From Microbacteriaceae bacterium (lineage in GTDB: Bacteria > Actinomycetota > Actinomycetes > Actinomycetales > Microbacteriaceae), in the NCBI GenBank assembly GCA_025463565.1, contig JAODAT010000093.1:1-62150 (forward strand): a stretch of 62,150 bases of DNA. The letters run 5' to 3'. How positions within the stretch are numbered: position 1 is the first letter of the stretch; every line of letters begins with the position of its first letter. Below the pieces are notes generated by a model. It was not told the origin of the DNA. It saw only the letters and a program-made list of their open reading frames with translations, and did not search any database. Both the position numbers and the translations under genes were made by a program. Shown here in pieces: positions 36,043-44,681 of the stretch.

Positions 36043-36882
36043 ATGACCGAACCAACGGCGGCGGAAACAGCACAGGCGAACCTGAAGCGCGTGCGCACCC
36101 GGCACTTCCAGAGCGCCAAGGAGAACGGTGTGAAGATCACCGGGCTCACCAGCTACGACCAGCTGACGGCATCCATCTTCGACCAGGCCGGAATCGACTT
36201 CCTACTGGTCGGCGACTCGGCCGGCAACAACGTCTATGGCTTCGACACGACCCTTCCCGTGACCGTCGATCACCTGATTCCGCTGGTGAAGGCCGTCGCC
36301 GGCGCCGTGACGAGGGCCTTCGTGGTCGCGGACATGCCTTTTGGTTCGTACGAGACCAGCGCCGACGAGGCACTGCACACCGCCTTCCGGTTCATGAAAG
36401 AAACCGAGGCGCACGCGGTGAAGCTCGAGGGCGGGGTGCGCAGTGCTGAGCAGATCCGCCGCATCGTCGATGCCGGAATCCCGGTGATGGCACACATCGG
36501 CTTCACGCCGCAGAGCGAGCACCGGCTCGGCGGCCACGTGATCCAGGGTCGTGGCGCGGGCGCAGACCAGCTACTCGCCGACGCCCATGCCGTCGAGGAT
36601 GCCGGAGCCTTCGCCGTCGTGATGGAGATGGTGCCATCTGAGAGCGCGAAACGCGTCACCGAGGAGCTGAAGATTCCGACCATCAGCGTCGGTGCCGGCC
36701 CGCACTGCGACGGCCAGCTGCTGGTCTGGACCGACTGGGCGGGTCTCACGACCGGCCGGATCCCGACCTTCGTCAAGAAGTACGCGAATCTCAGTGGCAT
36801 CCTGACGGATGCGACGAAGTCCTTCATCTCCGACGTGCACGGCGCTCAATACCCGGGGCCGGAGCACGAGTTCCACAACTAG
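36043..36882 (+). CDS. panB: 3-methyl-2-oxobutanoate hydroxymethyltransferase
   Basis: This 279-residue enzyme makes ketopantoate from 2-oxoisovalerate and methylenetetrahydrofolate in pantothenate and CoA synthesis. Motifs seen are LTSYDQLTASIFDQAGIDFLLVGDSAG, the substrate-site DMPFGSYE, VKLEGGVRS, AHIGFTPQS and TISVGAGPHCDGQLLVW. The protein is about 15 residues longer at the N-terminus than E. coli PanB, as is usual in Actinobacteria. The stop codon is embedded in CTAG, which is also the stop of the convergent glycosyltransferase gene. Confidence 0.94.
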   Translation: MTEPTAAETAQANLKRVRTRHFQSAKENGVKITGLTSYDQLTASIFDQAGIDFLLVGDSAGNNVYGFDTTLPVTVDHLIPLVKAVAGAVTRAFVVADMPFGSYETSADEALHTAFRFMKETEAHAVKLEGGVRSAEQIRRIVDAGIPVMAHIGFTPQSEHRLGGHVIQGRGAGADQLLADAHAVEDAGAFAVVMEMVPSESAKRVTEELKIPTISVGAGPHCDGQLLVWTDWAGLTTGRIPTFVKKYANLSGILTDATKSFISDVHGAQYPGPEHEFHN

Positions 36883-37835
36883 TCCGCGGTTTTTCTCTCC
36901 GGCTCGAGTGAACCGCGAGCGATCGCCTGCTCGTCGTCCAGGTCGACGTGCGTTGCCGCGTACAGCGAACGCCACTTGGCGAGGTGGTACCGCGGATTCT
37001 TTGCAAGCCAGCCGAGTGTCGCCCCGACGCCGTAATCGCGATCCCGGATGATTCGAATCGAGTCCTTGAGGATGAAGTAGCCACCACGGCTGAACTGGCG
37101 CCATCGAGTGATGACCCCGATCGTGTGACCGACCCGACGCAGTGCGATCGTCTCCTCGAAGACCCGCTTGCCGTATTCGCGGAGGGTGAGGTCATTGGAA
37201 TGGATGACGCTGCCGGCCGGAGAGTAGGCCTTGGCGTAGCCGGCTCTCAGGATGTCCTGGGCGAAAGCGAAATCCTCGGAGTAAGGCACATCCTGCAACG
37301 GAATCGTGTCGAGAAGGAACGACCGCCGGGTGGCCGCGTTGACATCCGAGTAGAACGATCTGGCAATGAGCGCCGCGTCCCCGTCAGCGGGCAGCCAGGT
37401 CTCGATGGTGACCCGATCGAGGGGCCCGACTTTCGCGAACGTGGTCTGGATGTCGTACTTCATCAACGGAAAACAGCTCGGTCGCGGAATCTGCAGCCCG
37501 GTCACCGCAGCGGCCGAGCCAAGCGGTGCAACCAGTTCGCGGAGCCAGCCGTCGTGTGACGGAATGGCGTCCTGCGTGAGGAACACGACAATGTCGCCGG
37601 TGGCCAGCCTCGCGGCGAGGTTACGGGTGCGACCGTGCCCGAACTCGCTGTTCGGGATCTCGTGCAGACGAATCGACGGACGATCTTTCACGATCGCGAG
37701 GGTGTCGTCCGTCGAGCCGGAATCGACGACGAGCGTCTCGACCGTGCCGTCGAACTGCTGCCCGGCTATCGCGTCGAGAGCCTCAGCGAGATATTTGTCA
37801 CCGTTGAAGGTGGGGATGATGACGGTGACGTCCAT
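36879..37835 (-). CDS. Glycosyltransferase family 2 (rhamnosyltransferase-like)
   Basis: This 318-residue GT-A fold enzyme begins VTVIIPTFNGDKYLAEALD, followed by VVDSGSTDDTLAI, the donor-binding Asp in FLTQDAIPSHDGWL, and EDFAFAQDILRAGY. The pattern FGHGRTRNLA is typical of rhamnosyltransferases of this family, though the sugar cannot be proven. The C-terminal 80 residues form a helical or amphipathic region that may associate with the membrane. ATG 37835 is chosen because it precedes the first beta strand directly. It follows another glycosyltransferase gene by 22 nt and is probably co-transcribed with it for cell-surface glycan synthesis. Confidence 0.85.
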   Translation of the reverse strand: MDVTVIIPTFNGDKYLAEALDAIAGQQFDGTVETLVVDSGSTDDTLAIVKDRPSIRLHEIPNSEFGHGRTRNLAARLATGDIVVFLTQDAIPSHDGWLRELVAPLGSAAAVTGLQIPRPSCFPLMKYDIQTTFAKVGPLDRVTIETWLPADGDAALIARSFYSDVNAATRRSFLLDTIPLQDVPYSEDFAFAQDILRAGYAKAYSPAGSVIHSNDLTLREYGKRVFEETIALRRVGHTIGVITRWRQFSRGGYFILKDSIRIIRDRDYGVGATLGWLAKNPRYHLAKWRSLYAATHVDLDDEQAIARGSLEPERKTAD

Positions 37836-37857
37836 GGTTCCCAGCGTGCCACAGCCG

Positions 37858-39099
37858 CTATCGCGGATCGACCATTGCCGCCTGGAACGCGGTGATGAAG
37901 GTCTCCCCGGGGTCGGCCCACTCGATGCTCTCGACCGATGCGGCAATCGTTGCTGCGTGCTCGACCGCATCCGGCCGGTCCACGATGGCGACCAGTCGTT
38001 TCGCGATCGCTTGCGGACTCATCGGAACGTATTCGATGTAGGTGCTGTCGAAAAAACCGTGCGTATTGTCGCCGTCGTTTACCACGGGCACCGTGCCACT
38101 GCCCATGACCTCCATCGGGAGCAACGACATGTTGGTCAGCGAGAGCACGAGGGCCGCGGCGCTGCGGTTGTAGATCGCATTCAACTGCGAGATGTCGACC
38201 GCGGAATGGTTGACGTAGGGGAACGGAACGTCGTAGCCCGACATATCCCAGCCCACCATGTTGATGATCACGTGGGGGCGCATGCGGTGGAACTCCAGCA
38301 GCGCGAGGATGCCGAACTCGGTCGCACGGCGGGGCGTGGGCGGTCTGGCGTAGAACACGATCTCATTTCGTGGCCCGGTGTTGGTGAGGCGGTAGTGCGC
38401 GTAGTCGACGGCGTAGTCGTAGTGGTCGCCCGACATGCCATACTCCCGGCTGAGCTTGTCGGCGAGCCATTTTCCCGCTGAGAACCCGTGGAAGCCGAGC
38501 CGGTACGAGTTCTCCGCGAGCACGTAGTCGCTGCCCATCGCAAAAAAGGCCGGCTCGAAGTCCTGAGTGAAGTAGAAGCGCTTGGCTTGACCCGGGTAGC
38601 GGTACGCGGCGTAGGTCGCCTCCCAGTCCGAGGCGAAGATCGCGTCGAATTCCGGGACGAGCCTGACTTCGGGGTCGTACCGGATAAATTCGGCCTTCAG
38701 TTCGGGGTATGCGCTCGTCTCGTGAAGCATCTGCTTCACTTCTTCGATGTTCACGACCGGATATTTGGCGGGGCTGTACAGGTACACAGTGAGTTGGTGG
38801 CCCGCCTCCTCCAGAAAGCTCATGAACCGGAAGGCGTTCTGGTGACCACCGCTGGTACGGCCGGGTGGCGTAATCAACCAAGCGACGCGATAGCCGCCCT
38901 CTCGCGCAGGAATCGAGCCGCCGTTGAAATCACGCGGAATGGACCAGTCGACCGCGACCACATCTTCGACGTAGACCGTGCTAAGCGGCTTCGTGCGGAA
39001 AGGGCTGAACCTGCCAGCGAACCACTTGGCCGAACGCCAGCCGGCCGAGCGGATTCCTTCGCTGCGGAGGGCGGTAGCCGCGGACTTAATTGGGTTCAC
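37858..39099 (-). CDS. Glycosyltransferase of the WsaF (rhamnosyltransferase) type
   Basis: The 413-residue GT-B protein resembles WsaF-type rhamnosyltransferases: WLITPPGRTSGGHQNAFRF in the N-terminal domain, YFTQDFEPAFFAMGSDY, and the C-terminal NAIYNRSAAALVLSLTNMSLLPMEVMGSGTVPVVNDG, which is the donor-binding E-x7-E-like region. It lacks a signal peptide. The GTG start at 39099 follows TAGTCT by 7 nt, a leaderless arrangement. With the family 2 enzyme behind it, it probably builds part of an envelope polysaccharide. Specificity is inferred from family resemblance only. Confidence 0.8.
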   Translation of the reverse strand: MNPIKSAATALRSEGIRSAGWRSAKWFAGRFSPFRTKPLSTVYVEDVVAVDWSIPRDFNGGSIPAREGGYRVAWLITPPGRTSGGHQNAFRFMSFLEEAGHQLTVYLYSPAKYPVVNIEEVKQMLHETSAYPELKAEFIRYDPEVRLVPEFDAIFASDWEATYAAYRYPGQAKRFYFTQDFEPAFFAMGSDYVLAENSYRLGFHGFSAGKWLADKLSREYGMSGDHYDYAVDYAHYRLTNTGPRNEIVFYARPPTPRRATEFGILALLEFHRMRPHVIINMVGWDMSGYDVPFPYVNHSAVDISQLNAIYNRSAAALVLSLTNMSLLPMEVMGSGTVPVVNDGDNTHGFFDSTYIEYVPMSPQAIAKRLVAIVDRPDAVEHAATIAASVESIEWADPGETFITAFQAAMVDPR

Positions 39100-39106
39100 G
39101 TCCGCG

Positions 39107-39112
39107 AGACTA
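39107..39112 (-). promoter_or_regulatory. -10 box of a probable leaderless promoter (glycosyltransferase pair)
   Basis: TAGTCT on the minus strand, 7 nt before the GTG at 39099. Confidence 0.4.
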
Positions 39113-39131
39113 CTGTACTCATAGGATTCTT

Positions 39132-39302
39132 TCAGCTATCGCGAGAGTCTTCTTCCGCCCACTTGCGCGAACGCTCGGCGATGATCTGCGGGGCTCGTGC
39201 TGCCTCCTCCTGGGAGTCGAACGGGCCGTCGAGGTCCGCGGAGAGCGACTGCCTGCCCTCTTCGACTTCACCGGTCTTGTGGTTGTAGAACCATTCGGTC
39301 AT
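39132..39302 (-). CDS. Small conserved actinobacterial protein
   Basis: A 56-residue acidic protein: it begins TEWFYNHKTGEVEEG, then LDGPFDSQEEAARA, and ends in charged helix. I recognise this as a widespread small protein in Microbacteriaceae (FYNxKTGxVEEG ... GPYxTREEAExAL) without assigned function. The second half resembles a shortened SPOR-like beta-alpha unit. ATG 39302 gives the usual N-terminus; a start 12 nt upstream is possible. Confidence 0.65.
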   Translation of the reverse strand: MTEWFYNHKTGEVEEGRQSLSADLDGPFDSQEEAARAPQIIAERSRKWAEEDSRDS

Positions 39303-39435
39303 CACGGACTCCAATCGTTACGGATTCGGGGCTACGTCGGAGTGTAGACCGGGGATCGGTCCGGCGACACCGGCAATGGCAACGCACCCCCGAGCGGTGT
39401 CATGCGGTGCCATGCAGTGCGGCAGAATAGGGAAC

Positions 39436-40185
39436 ATGGCTCACAAAGCGGTTGGCATCGACATCGGCGGAACCGGTATCAAGGGCGCGATCGTCGACAC
39501 GGCCACCGGCGAGTTGAAGAGCGATCGCATCAAGATCGCCACGCCAGAGGGCGGCGAGCCCGAGGCCATCGCGGATGTCGTGGTGCAGATCATGCACAAG
39601 CTCGGCTCGGTGGACTCGAAAGAGCCGGTGGGCGTCTGCTTCCCGGCCGTCGTGGTGAAGGGCCGCACTCTGTCGGCGGCCAACGTGTCGAAGAAGTGGA
39701 TCGGTTTCGAGGCGGAGAAACTGTTCGAGAAGAAGCTCGGGCACGACATCACCTTCGTCAACGACGCGGATGCGGCGGGGTATGCCGAGTCACTGTTCGG
39801 CGCAGCGAAGAACAACAAGGGCCTGGTGCTCATGACGACTCTCGGCACCGGAATCGGCAGCGCGATCATCTTCAACGGCGTTCTCGTGCCGAACGCCGAG
39901 CTCGGTCACCTCGAGATCGACGGTGTCGACTATGAAACGAAGGCGTCGTACTCGGCCAAAGAACGCGACAACCTGGACTGGAACCAGTGGGCCGAGCGCC
40001 TGCAGAAGTATTTCGACGAACTGGTGAAACTCTTCCATCCCGACCTGATCGTGGTCGGTGGCGGCGTGTCGAAGCAGTACGAAGACTTCCTGCCCCTGCT
40101 GAAACTCGACACCAAAATCGTGCCGGCGACCCTGCGCAACAACGCGGGAATCATGGGCGCAGCCAAGTTCGCGAGCAAAAAGTAG
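39436..40185 (+). CDS. ppgK: Polyphosphate glucokinase (ROK family)
   Basis: This 249-residue sugar kinase has the ROK phosphate-binding motif GIDIGGTGIKGAIVD at its N-terminus, then NDADAAGYAE with the catalytic Asp, TLGTGIGSAI and, near the end, VVGGGVSKQYEDF. Length and sequence (VPNAELGHLEIDG, YSAKERDNLDWNQWAERLQKY) match actinobacterial PpgK, which phosphorylates glucose with polyphosphate or ATP. ATG 39436 has a weak -10-like CAGAAT 7 nt upstream and no ribosome binding site. It is 17 nt from the KdpD-type gene but no functional link is apparent. Confidence 0.9.
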   Translation: MAHKAVGIDIGGTGIKGAIVDTATGELKSDRIKIATPEGGEPEAIADVVVQIMHKLGSVDSKEPVGVCFPAVVVKGRTLSAANVSKKWIGFEAEKLFEKKLGHDITFVNDADAAGYAESLFGAAKNNKGLVLMTTLGTGIGSAIIFNGVLVPNAELGHLEIDGVDYETKASYSAKERDNLDWNQWAERLQKYFDELVKLFHPDLIVVGGGVSKQYEDFLPLLKLDTKIVPATLRNNAGIMGAAKFASKK

Positions 40186-40202
40186 GGGTACGCCCCCGTG
40201 CG

Positions 40203-42683
40203 ATGACCGATGGCATCCTGAAGGTCTTCCTCGGCGCCGCACCCGGCGTTGGCAAGACCTTCGCCATGCTCGAGGAGGGTTGGCGGCTCGCGGAGCGAGG
40301 CGAGGACGTGCTGGTCGGAATCGTCAAGACGCACGACCGGGAGGCGACGGCACGGCTCCTGGACGGACTGGAAGTTCTGCCACGCACACACGCCACCCAC
40401 CGATCGGTGGACCTCGAGGAGCTCGACCTCGACGCCCTCATCGCGCGAAAGCCGCAGTGGGCCCTGATCGATGAACTCGCCCACAGCAATGCTCCCGGCT
40501 CGGCCCACCCCAAACGATGGCAGGACGTGCAGCAAGTCCTGGCGGCCGGAATCAGTGTGATCTCGACCGTGAACATCCAGCACATCGAATCGCTGAACGA
40601 TGTTGTGCAGTCCATCACCGGTGTCACCCAGCGCGAAACCATCCCGGACTCGGTGCTGCGCGCCGCCGACGAGATCGAGGTGGTCGACCTGGCACCCGAG
40701 GCACTCCGCAGCCGACTCGCGAGCGGGCTCATTTACCCGGCGGGCACGATCGATGCCGCGCTGTCGAACTACTTTCGGCTCGGTAATCTGACGGCGCTTC
40801 GCGAGCTGGCACTTCTCTGGCTGGCAGACGGGGTGGATGCCGCGCTCCAGACCTACCGGAGCGAGCACGGTATCCGCGGCAAGTGGGAGGCACGCGAACG
40901 GGTGGTCGTCGCCCTGCCCGGTGGCAGGGAGGGTGAGACGCTCATCCGTCGCGGTGCGCGAATCGCGGCCCGCTCCACCGGCGGGCAACTGCTGGCCGTG
41001 CACGTTGCCAGCCCCGACGGGCTCCGCGAGCCCGATCCGGCCGCGCTGGTGGCGCAGCGAGCTCTCGTCGAAACCCTGGGCGGCAGTTACCACCAGGTGC
41101 TCGGGGAGAGCACGCCGGCCGCGCTGGTCGAGTTCGCCCGCGGCGTGAACGCGACCCAGTTGGTGATCGGGGTCAGCAGACGATCGCGGCTGACTGCGCT
41201 ACTGACCGGGCAGAGCATCGGCGCCACCGTCATCCGGTCGTCGGGCGACATCGACGTGCACATCGTCACGCACGCGGCCGCCAGCACCCTCGCGTTGCCG
41301 CGTACACGCGGTGCGCTCACCGGGCGCAGGGTGCTCGGCGGTTTCGCGCTCACCGTCGTCGGGTTGCCCCTGCTCACCTGGCTTCTGGCCACGCTGCGCA
41401 CACCCGAGTCGCTGGTCGCGGACGTTCTGGCGTTCCAGCTCTTGATCGTGATCGTGGCGCTGGTCGGTGGCGTATGGCCGGCGCTCACCGCCGCGCTGAT
41501 CACCGGACTCGCGGTCGACTACTTCTTCGTGGCTCCGCTCTACCAGTTGCGGATTGCGAACCCCGCGCAGCTCGTCTCCCTCCTGATCTTCCTGGTCGTG
41601 GCTCTGCTGGTGAGTATCGTCGTCGACCAGGCCGCGTCGCGCAGCCGTGCTGCGACGCGCTCCGCCGCGGAAGCGGAAACTCTCGCGAATGTGGCCGCCT
41701 CGATAATCCGGGGTGAGAACGCGGTCGAGGCGCTTGCCAATCGCATGCGGGAAGCGTTCGGGATGTCGAGCGTCACCGTCGAGTACCGGGGCGAGCGGGT
41801 CTACGAGGCCGGAGCCGTGTCGCCCGGCGGTGCGGACATCCGCACCCGTGTCGAGCTTGGCGACGACGGTTCGGTCGTGCTGACCGGCAGAGAGTTGCAG
41901 GCCTCGGACCGGCGCATCCTCGACGCGTTTGTCGCTCAGACGGAGGCGGCGCTGGTGCAGCGAGATCTGCGCAGCCAGGCAGAAGGCATCCTTACGCTCC
42001 AGGAGGCCGATCGACTGCGCACCGCTCTTCTCGCGGCGGTAGGGCACGACCTGCGCACACCGCTCAGCGCTGCGGTGGCGGCCGTGTCAAGCCTGAGGAG
42101 CAGGGACATCGCCTGGAGCGACAAGGATCGCGACGAGCTGCTCGAGACCGCCGAAATCTCTCTCGATCGTCTCGGGCACCTGGTGTCGGACCTGCTCGAT
42201 GCCTCCCGCCTTCAGGCCGGTGTGCTGCCGATCGCCCTGACCGGCGTCGGGCTGGATGAGGTGGTTCCGCTCGCCCTCGATGAGCTGGGGCTCGGCAACC
42301 ACCAGATCGTCGTCGATGTGTCCCCCGATCTGCCACCGGCGCTATGCGACCCGGTGCTGCTGCAACGGGTCGTGGTCAATCTGCTGAGCAATGCCGTGCG
42401 CTACTCCCCTGTCGGCTCGACACCCATCGTCGCCGCCAGTGCGTTCGCGTCGCGTGTGGAGTTGCGTGTCATCGACCGCGGTCCGGGCATTCCTGCCGCG
42501 AAACTTGAGGAGGCGTTCCAACCGTTCCAGCGGCTCGGTGACATCGACAACACGACCGGGGTGGGACTCGGCCTGGCGCTGTCGAACGGTTTCATCTCTG
42601 CGATGGGCGGAACACTCGAAGCCGAGGACACGCCAGGAGGGGGTCTGACCATGGTGATCGGTCTTCCGGTGGCGGTCTCATGA
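40203..42683 (+). CDS. kdpD: KdpD-type sensor histidine kinase
   Basis: The 826-residue protein has all KdpD parts: the N-terminal KdpD domain with Walker A GAAPGVGKTFAMLEEG and LIDELAHSNAPGS, a universal-stress-protein-like domain (about 230-350), four membrane spans (about 370-480), a GAF-like domain (about 500-610), the phosphorylated His in AVGHDLRTPLSA, and a HATPase_c domain with NLLSNAVRYSP and GVGLGLALS. It should sense low potassium or ionic stress and phosphorylate KdpE, whose start overlaps its stop (ATGA). The kdpFABC pump genes are absent on either side. AGGGG about 13 nt upstream is a weak ribosome site. Confidence 0.88.
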   Translation: MTDGILKVFLGAAPGVGKTFAMLEEGWRLAERGEDVLVGIVKTHDREATARLLDGLEVLPRTHATHRSVDLEELDLDALIARKPQWALIDELAHSNAPGSAHPKRWQDVQQVLAAGISVISTVNIQHIESLNDVVQSITGVTQRETIPDSVLRAADEIEVVDLAPEALRSRLASGLIYPAGTIDAALSNYFRLGNLTALRELALLWLADGVDAALQTYRSEHGIRGKWEARERVVVALPGGREGETLIRRGARIAARSTGGQLLAVHVASPDGLREPDPAALVAQRALVETLGGSYHQVLGESTPAALVEFARGVNATQLVIGVSRRSRLTALLTGQSIGATVIRSSGDIDVHIVTHAAASTLALPRTRGALTGRRVLGGFALTVVGLPLLTWLLATLRTPESLVADVLAFQLLIVIVALVGGVWPALTAALITGLAVDYFFVAPLYQLRIANPAQLVSLLIFLVVALLVSIVVDQAASRSRAATRSAAEAETLANVAASIIRGENAVEALANRMREAFGMSSVTVEYRGERVYEAGAVSPGGADIRTRVELGDDGSVVLTGRELQASDRRILDAFVAQTEAALVQRDLRSQAEGILTLQEADRLRTALLAAVGHDLRTPLSAAVAAVSSLRSRDIAWSDKDRDELLETAEISLDRLGHLVSDLLDASRLQAGVLPIALTGVGLDEVVPLALDELGLGNHQIVVDVSPDLPPALCDPVLLQRVVVNLLSNAVRYSPVGSTPIVAASAFASRVELRVIDRGPGIPAAKLEEAFQPFQRLGDIDNTTGVGLGLALSNGFISAMGGTLEAEDTPGGGLTMVIGLPVAVS

Positions 42684-43354
42684 AGATTCTCGCGGTGGAC
42701 GATGATGCTCAGATCCTCAAAGCGTTGAGGATCAATCTCGCCGCGCGCGGTTACCAGGTGTCGCTCGCTCGCTCGGGCCCCGAGGCACTGGATGTGGCGG
42801 CGGCGACGCGGCCGGATCTCGTGATCCTCGACCTCGGCCTGCCCGGCTTCAGCGGCATCCAGGTGATCGAGGGGCTGCGCGGCTGGACGGAGGTGCCGAT
42901 CCTTGTGGTCAGCGGTCGAACGGACTCCGCCGAGAAGGTGGATGCGCTGGATGCCGGGGCGGACGATTACGTCACCAAACCGTTCGCGATCGACGAGCTG
43001 TTGGCACGGGTGCGCGCGCTGACTCGTCGCCACTCGCAGGAACACGATGAGCCGGTGATCACATTCGGCGACGTGACAGTCGACCTCACCACTCACACGG
43101 TTGCTCGCTCGGGGGTGGCGGTGAAGCTCACTCCGACCGAGTGGCGCATTCTCGAGGTGCTCGCCCGGAATCCGCGCCGACTGGTGACCAAACACTTCCT
43201 TCTCGACGCGGTCTGGGGCGCCGGTTACGAGAAAGAGGACGGCTATCTGCGGCTGTACCTGGCGCAGCTGCGCAAGAAACTGGAGCCCGAGCCGGCGCGG
43301 CCACGGTACCTGCTCACCGAACCCGGGATGGGGTACCGGTTCGTTCCGGAATGA
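42680..43354 (+). CDS. kdpE: KdpE-type response regulator
   Basis: A 224-residue OmpR/PhoB-class regulator. The receiver domain has the acidic pocket VDDD, the phospho-accepting Asp51 in VILDLGLPG, and Lys in YVTKPF. The winged-helix DNA-binding domain ends in LRKKLEPEPARPRYLLTEPGMGYRF. It overlaps kdpD by 4 nt and should be its partner. Targets cannot be told, since no kdp pump operon is nearby. Confidence 0.9.
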   Translation: MKILAVDDDAQILKALRINLAARGYQVSLARSGPEALDVAAATRPDLVILDLGLPGFSGIQVIEGLRGWTEVPILVVSGRTDSAEKVDALDAGADDYVTKPFAIDELLARVRALTRRHSQEHDEPVITFGDVTVDLTTHTVARSGVAVKLTPTEWRILEVLARNPRRLVTKHFLLDAVWGAGYEKEDGYLRLYLAQLRKKLEPEPARPRYLLTEPGMGYRFVPE

Positions 43355-43395
43355 ATGACAGGATGCACCGATACTTCTTCCTTCGGGCATGCTCA

Positions 43396-44622
43396 TCACG
43401 CCGCTGAGTCGAGTTGCACCCGGCCGCCGCGTCGGGGTGTGCGGTTGGGGTCGACCCATGGTGGCGGGATGACGTAGGGCACGTGGTCGCGGATTTCGAT
43501 TTCCCACCCGTCGTGGTGGATGCGATGGTGGTGGAACGCACACAGCATGACCCCGTTGGCCAGATCGGTCTTGCCGCCCTGCGACCACCATTGCAGGTGA
43601 TGGGCTTCTCCGTAGGCGGGTGGGCTTGAACATCCCGCCCAGCCGCAGCCGTCATCCCGGGTGATGTAGGCCAGTTTCTGGTGGCGGCTGAACAAGCGCC
43701 GGGGGTGCCCGTAGTTCAACGGCATACTGTGCCCGTCGAGGACCATGGGGATGAAGTCGGCGTCGGCGGCCAGATGGCGGGCGGTGGTGGCGGAGATCGT
43801 TTCGGTGATTCCGTCGATCGACGCGAACCCGGCACCGGTGAGGAGTTCTTCGCGGGTCATGCGGATCACCAGGGTGATCGAGGGAAGTTCCCCTCCGGCA
43901 TGCCCGCAGGTCGCCGCGTTGCGGAAGACACGTTCGGCCGCGTCCGCACGGAGTTGTTCGAACGTGCGCTCCTCCTCGACTTTCTCCTCACGGGCTTTTC
44001 GAAGGTCGGAGGACACGATCGCGTCGATCCCGGCCCGCACCAACCCGGCGGTCAGCGGGGTCATTTCCCAGACCAGCTTCGTCATCCCATCAGGCAGGGA
44101 GTTGAACTTCAGTAACCGATTCTGGTGTTGTCGGGTGTCACGGGGCATCGCGCCGTCCTGGTCGAGCCGGTCACGCACCTGCCTGGCCAACACCCCAAAA
44201 TCGGTAACAGTGAACCCGGGCGCCCGTTCCACCAACACCTGTTCGCCCTCGACGCGCGCGTCGAACGTGCAGTTCGCCCGGCCTAGCTCCCGCACGACGA
44301 TGGCAGACTTATCGACACCGATCGTCGGCAACGCTCCAGCGACCTGTTCGAACCGGGCCGGCAACATCGATCCGTCGATCGCGATCCGCGCCCGAGTGGC
44401 TTCCCCGACCTCGACTAACCGCCCTGCTTCCGCGACCGTGATGCCCCACAGTTCCGCCAGCATCACCGCCGGCCGATTGAATCCGGCGAGCTGTACCATC
44501 TCGGGCCGCACCGCCAACTCACCCGCAATCGCAGCCCGCCGCACATCCAGCGCCCGCTGTTCCGCACCCACTCCCGAGGCCACGACCAGCAGCTCGGGGT
44601 CGGTGAGAAGCGGGAAGTCCAT
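43396..44622 (-). CDS. DUF222/HNH endonuclease family protein
   Basis: This 408-residue protein has an N-terminal DUF222 helical domain (about 1-300) and a C-terminal HNH nuclease domain with CGWAGCSSPPAYGEAHH, NGVMLCAFHHHRIHHDGWE. The two CxxC-like groups bind zinc and AHH is the catalytic His pair. Such genes occur in many copies in Actinobacteria, with unknown role. The ATG at 44622 lies 6 nt after TAGAAT. A perfect LexA-type palindrome sits 22 nt upstream, which suggests induction by DNA damage. Confidence 0.85.
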   Translation of the reverse strand: MDFPLLTDPELLVVASGVGAEQRALDVRRAAIAGELAVRPEMVQLAGFNRPAVMLAELWGITVAEAGRLVEVGEATRARIAIDGSMLPARFEQVAGALPTIGVDKSAIVVRELGRANCTFDARVEGEQVLVERAPGFTVTDFGVLARQVRDRLDQDGAMPRDTRQHQNRLLKFNSLPDGMTKLVWEMTPLTAGLVRAGIDAIVSSDLRKAREEKVEEERTFEQLRADAAERVFRNAATCGHAGGELPSITLVIRMTREELLTGAGFASIDGITETISATTARHLAADADFIPMVLDGHSMPLNYGHPRRLFSRHQKLAYITRDDGCGWAGCSSPPAYGEAHHLQWWSQGGKTDLANGVMLCAFHHHRIHHDGWEIEIRDHVPYVIPPPWVDPNRTPRRGGRVQLDSAA

Positions 44623-44628
44623 ACCCCT

Positions 44629-44634
44629 ATTCTA
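44629..44634 (-). promoter_or_regulatory. -10 box of a probable leaderless promoter (DUF222/HNH)
   Basis: TAGAAT on the minus strand, 6 nt before the ATG at 44622. A 17-nt spacer puts the -35 partly inside the LexA palindrome. Confidence 0.55.
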
Positions 44635-44643
44635 GACACTATC

Positions 44644-44655
44644 GAACATATGTTC
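44644..44655. promoter_or_regulatory. LexA-type operator (SOS box)
   Basis: A perfect 12-nt palindrome, GAACATATGTTC, matching the Gram-positive/actinobacterial LexA consensus GAAC-N4-GTTC. It overlaps the -35/spacer of the HNH gene promoter. Confidence 0.7.
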
Positions 44656-44681
44656 TAGTCCGTCCAGCAGGTTGGGGACAA

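Noticed and set aside
39376-39435. Earlier start for the glucokinase
   Set aside because: The added residues are not family-like, and ATG 39436 directly precedes the conserved phosphate-binding strand.
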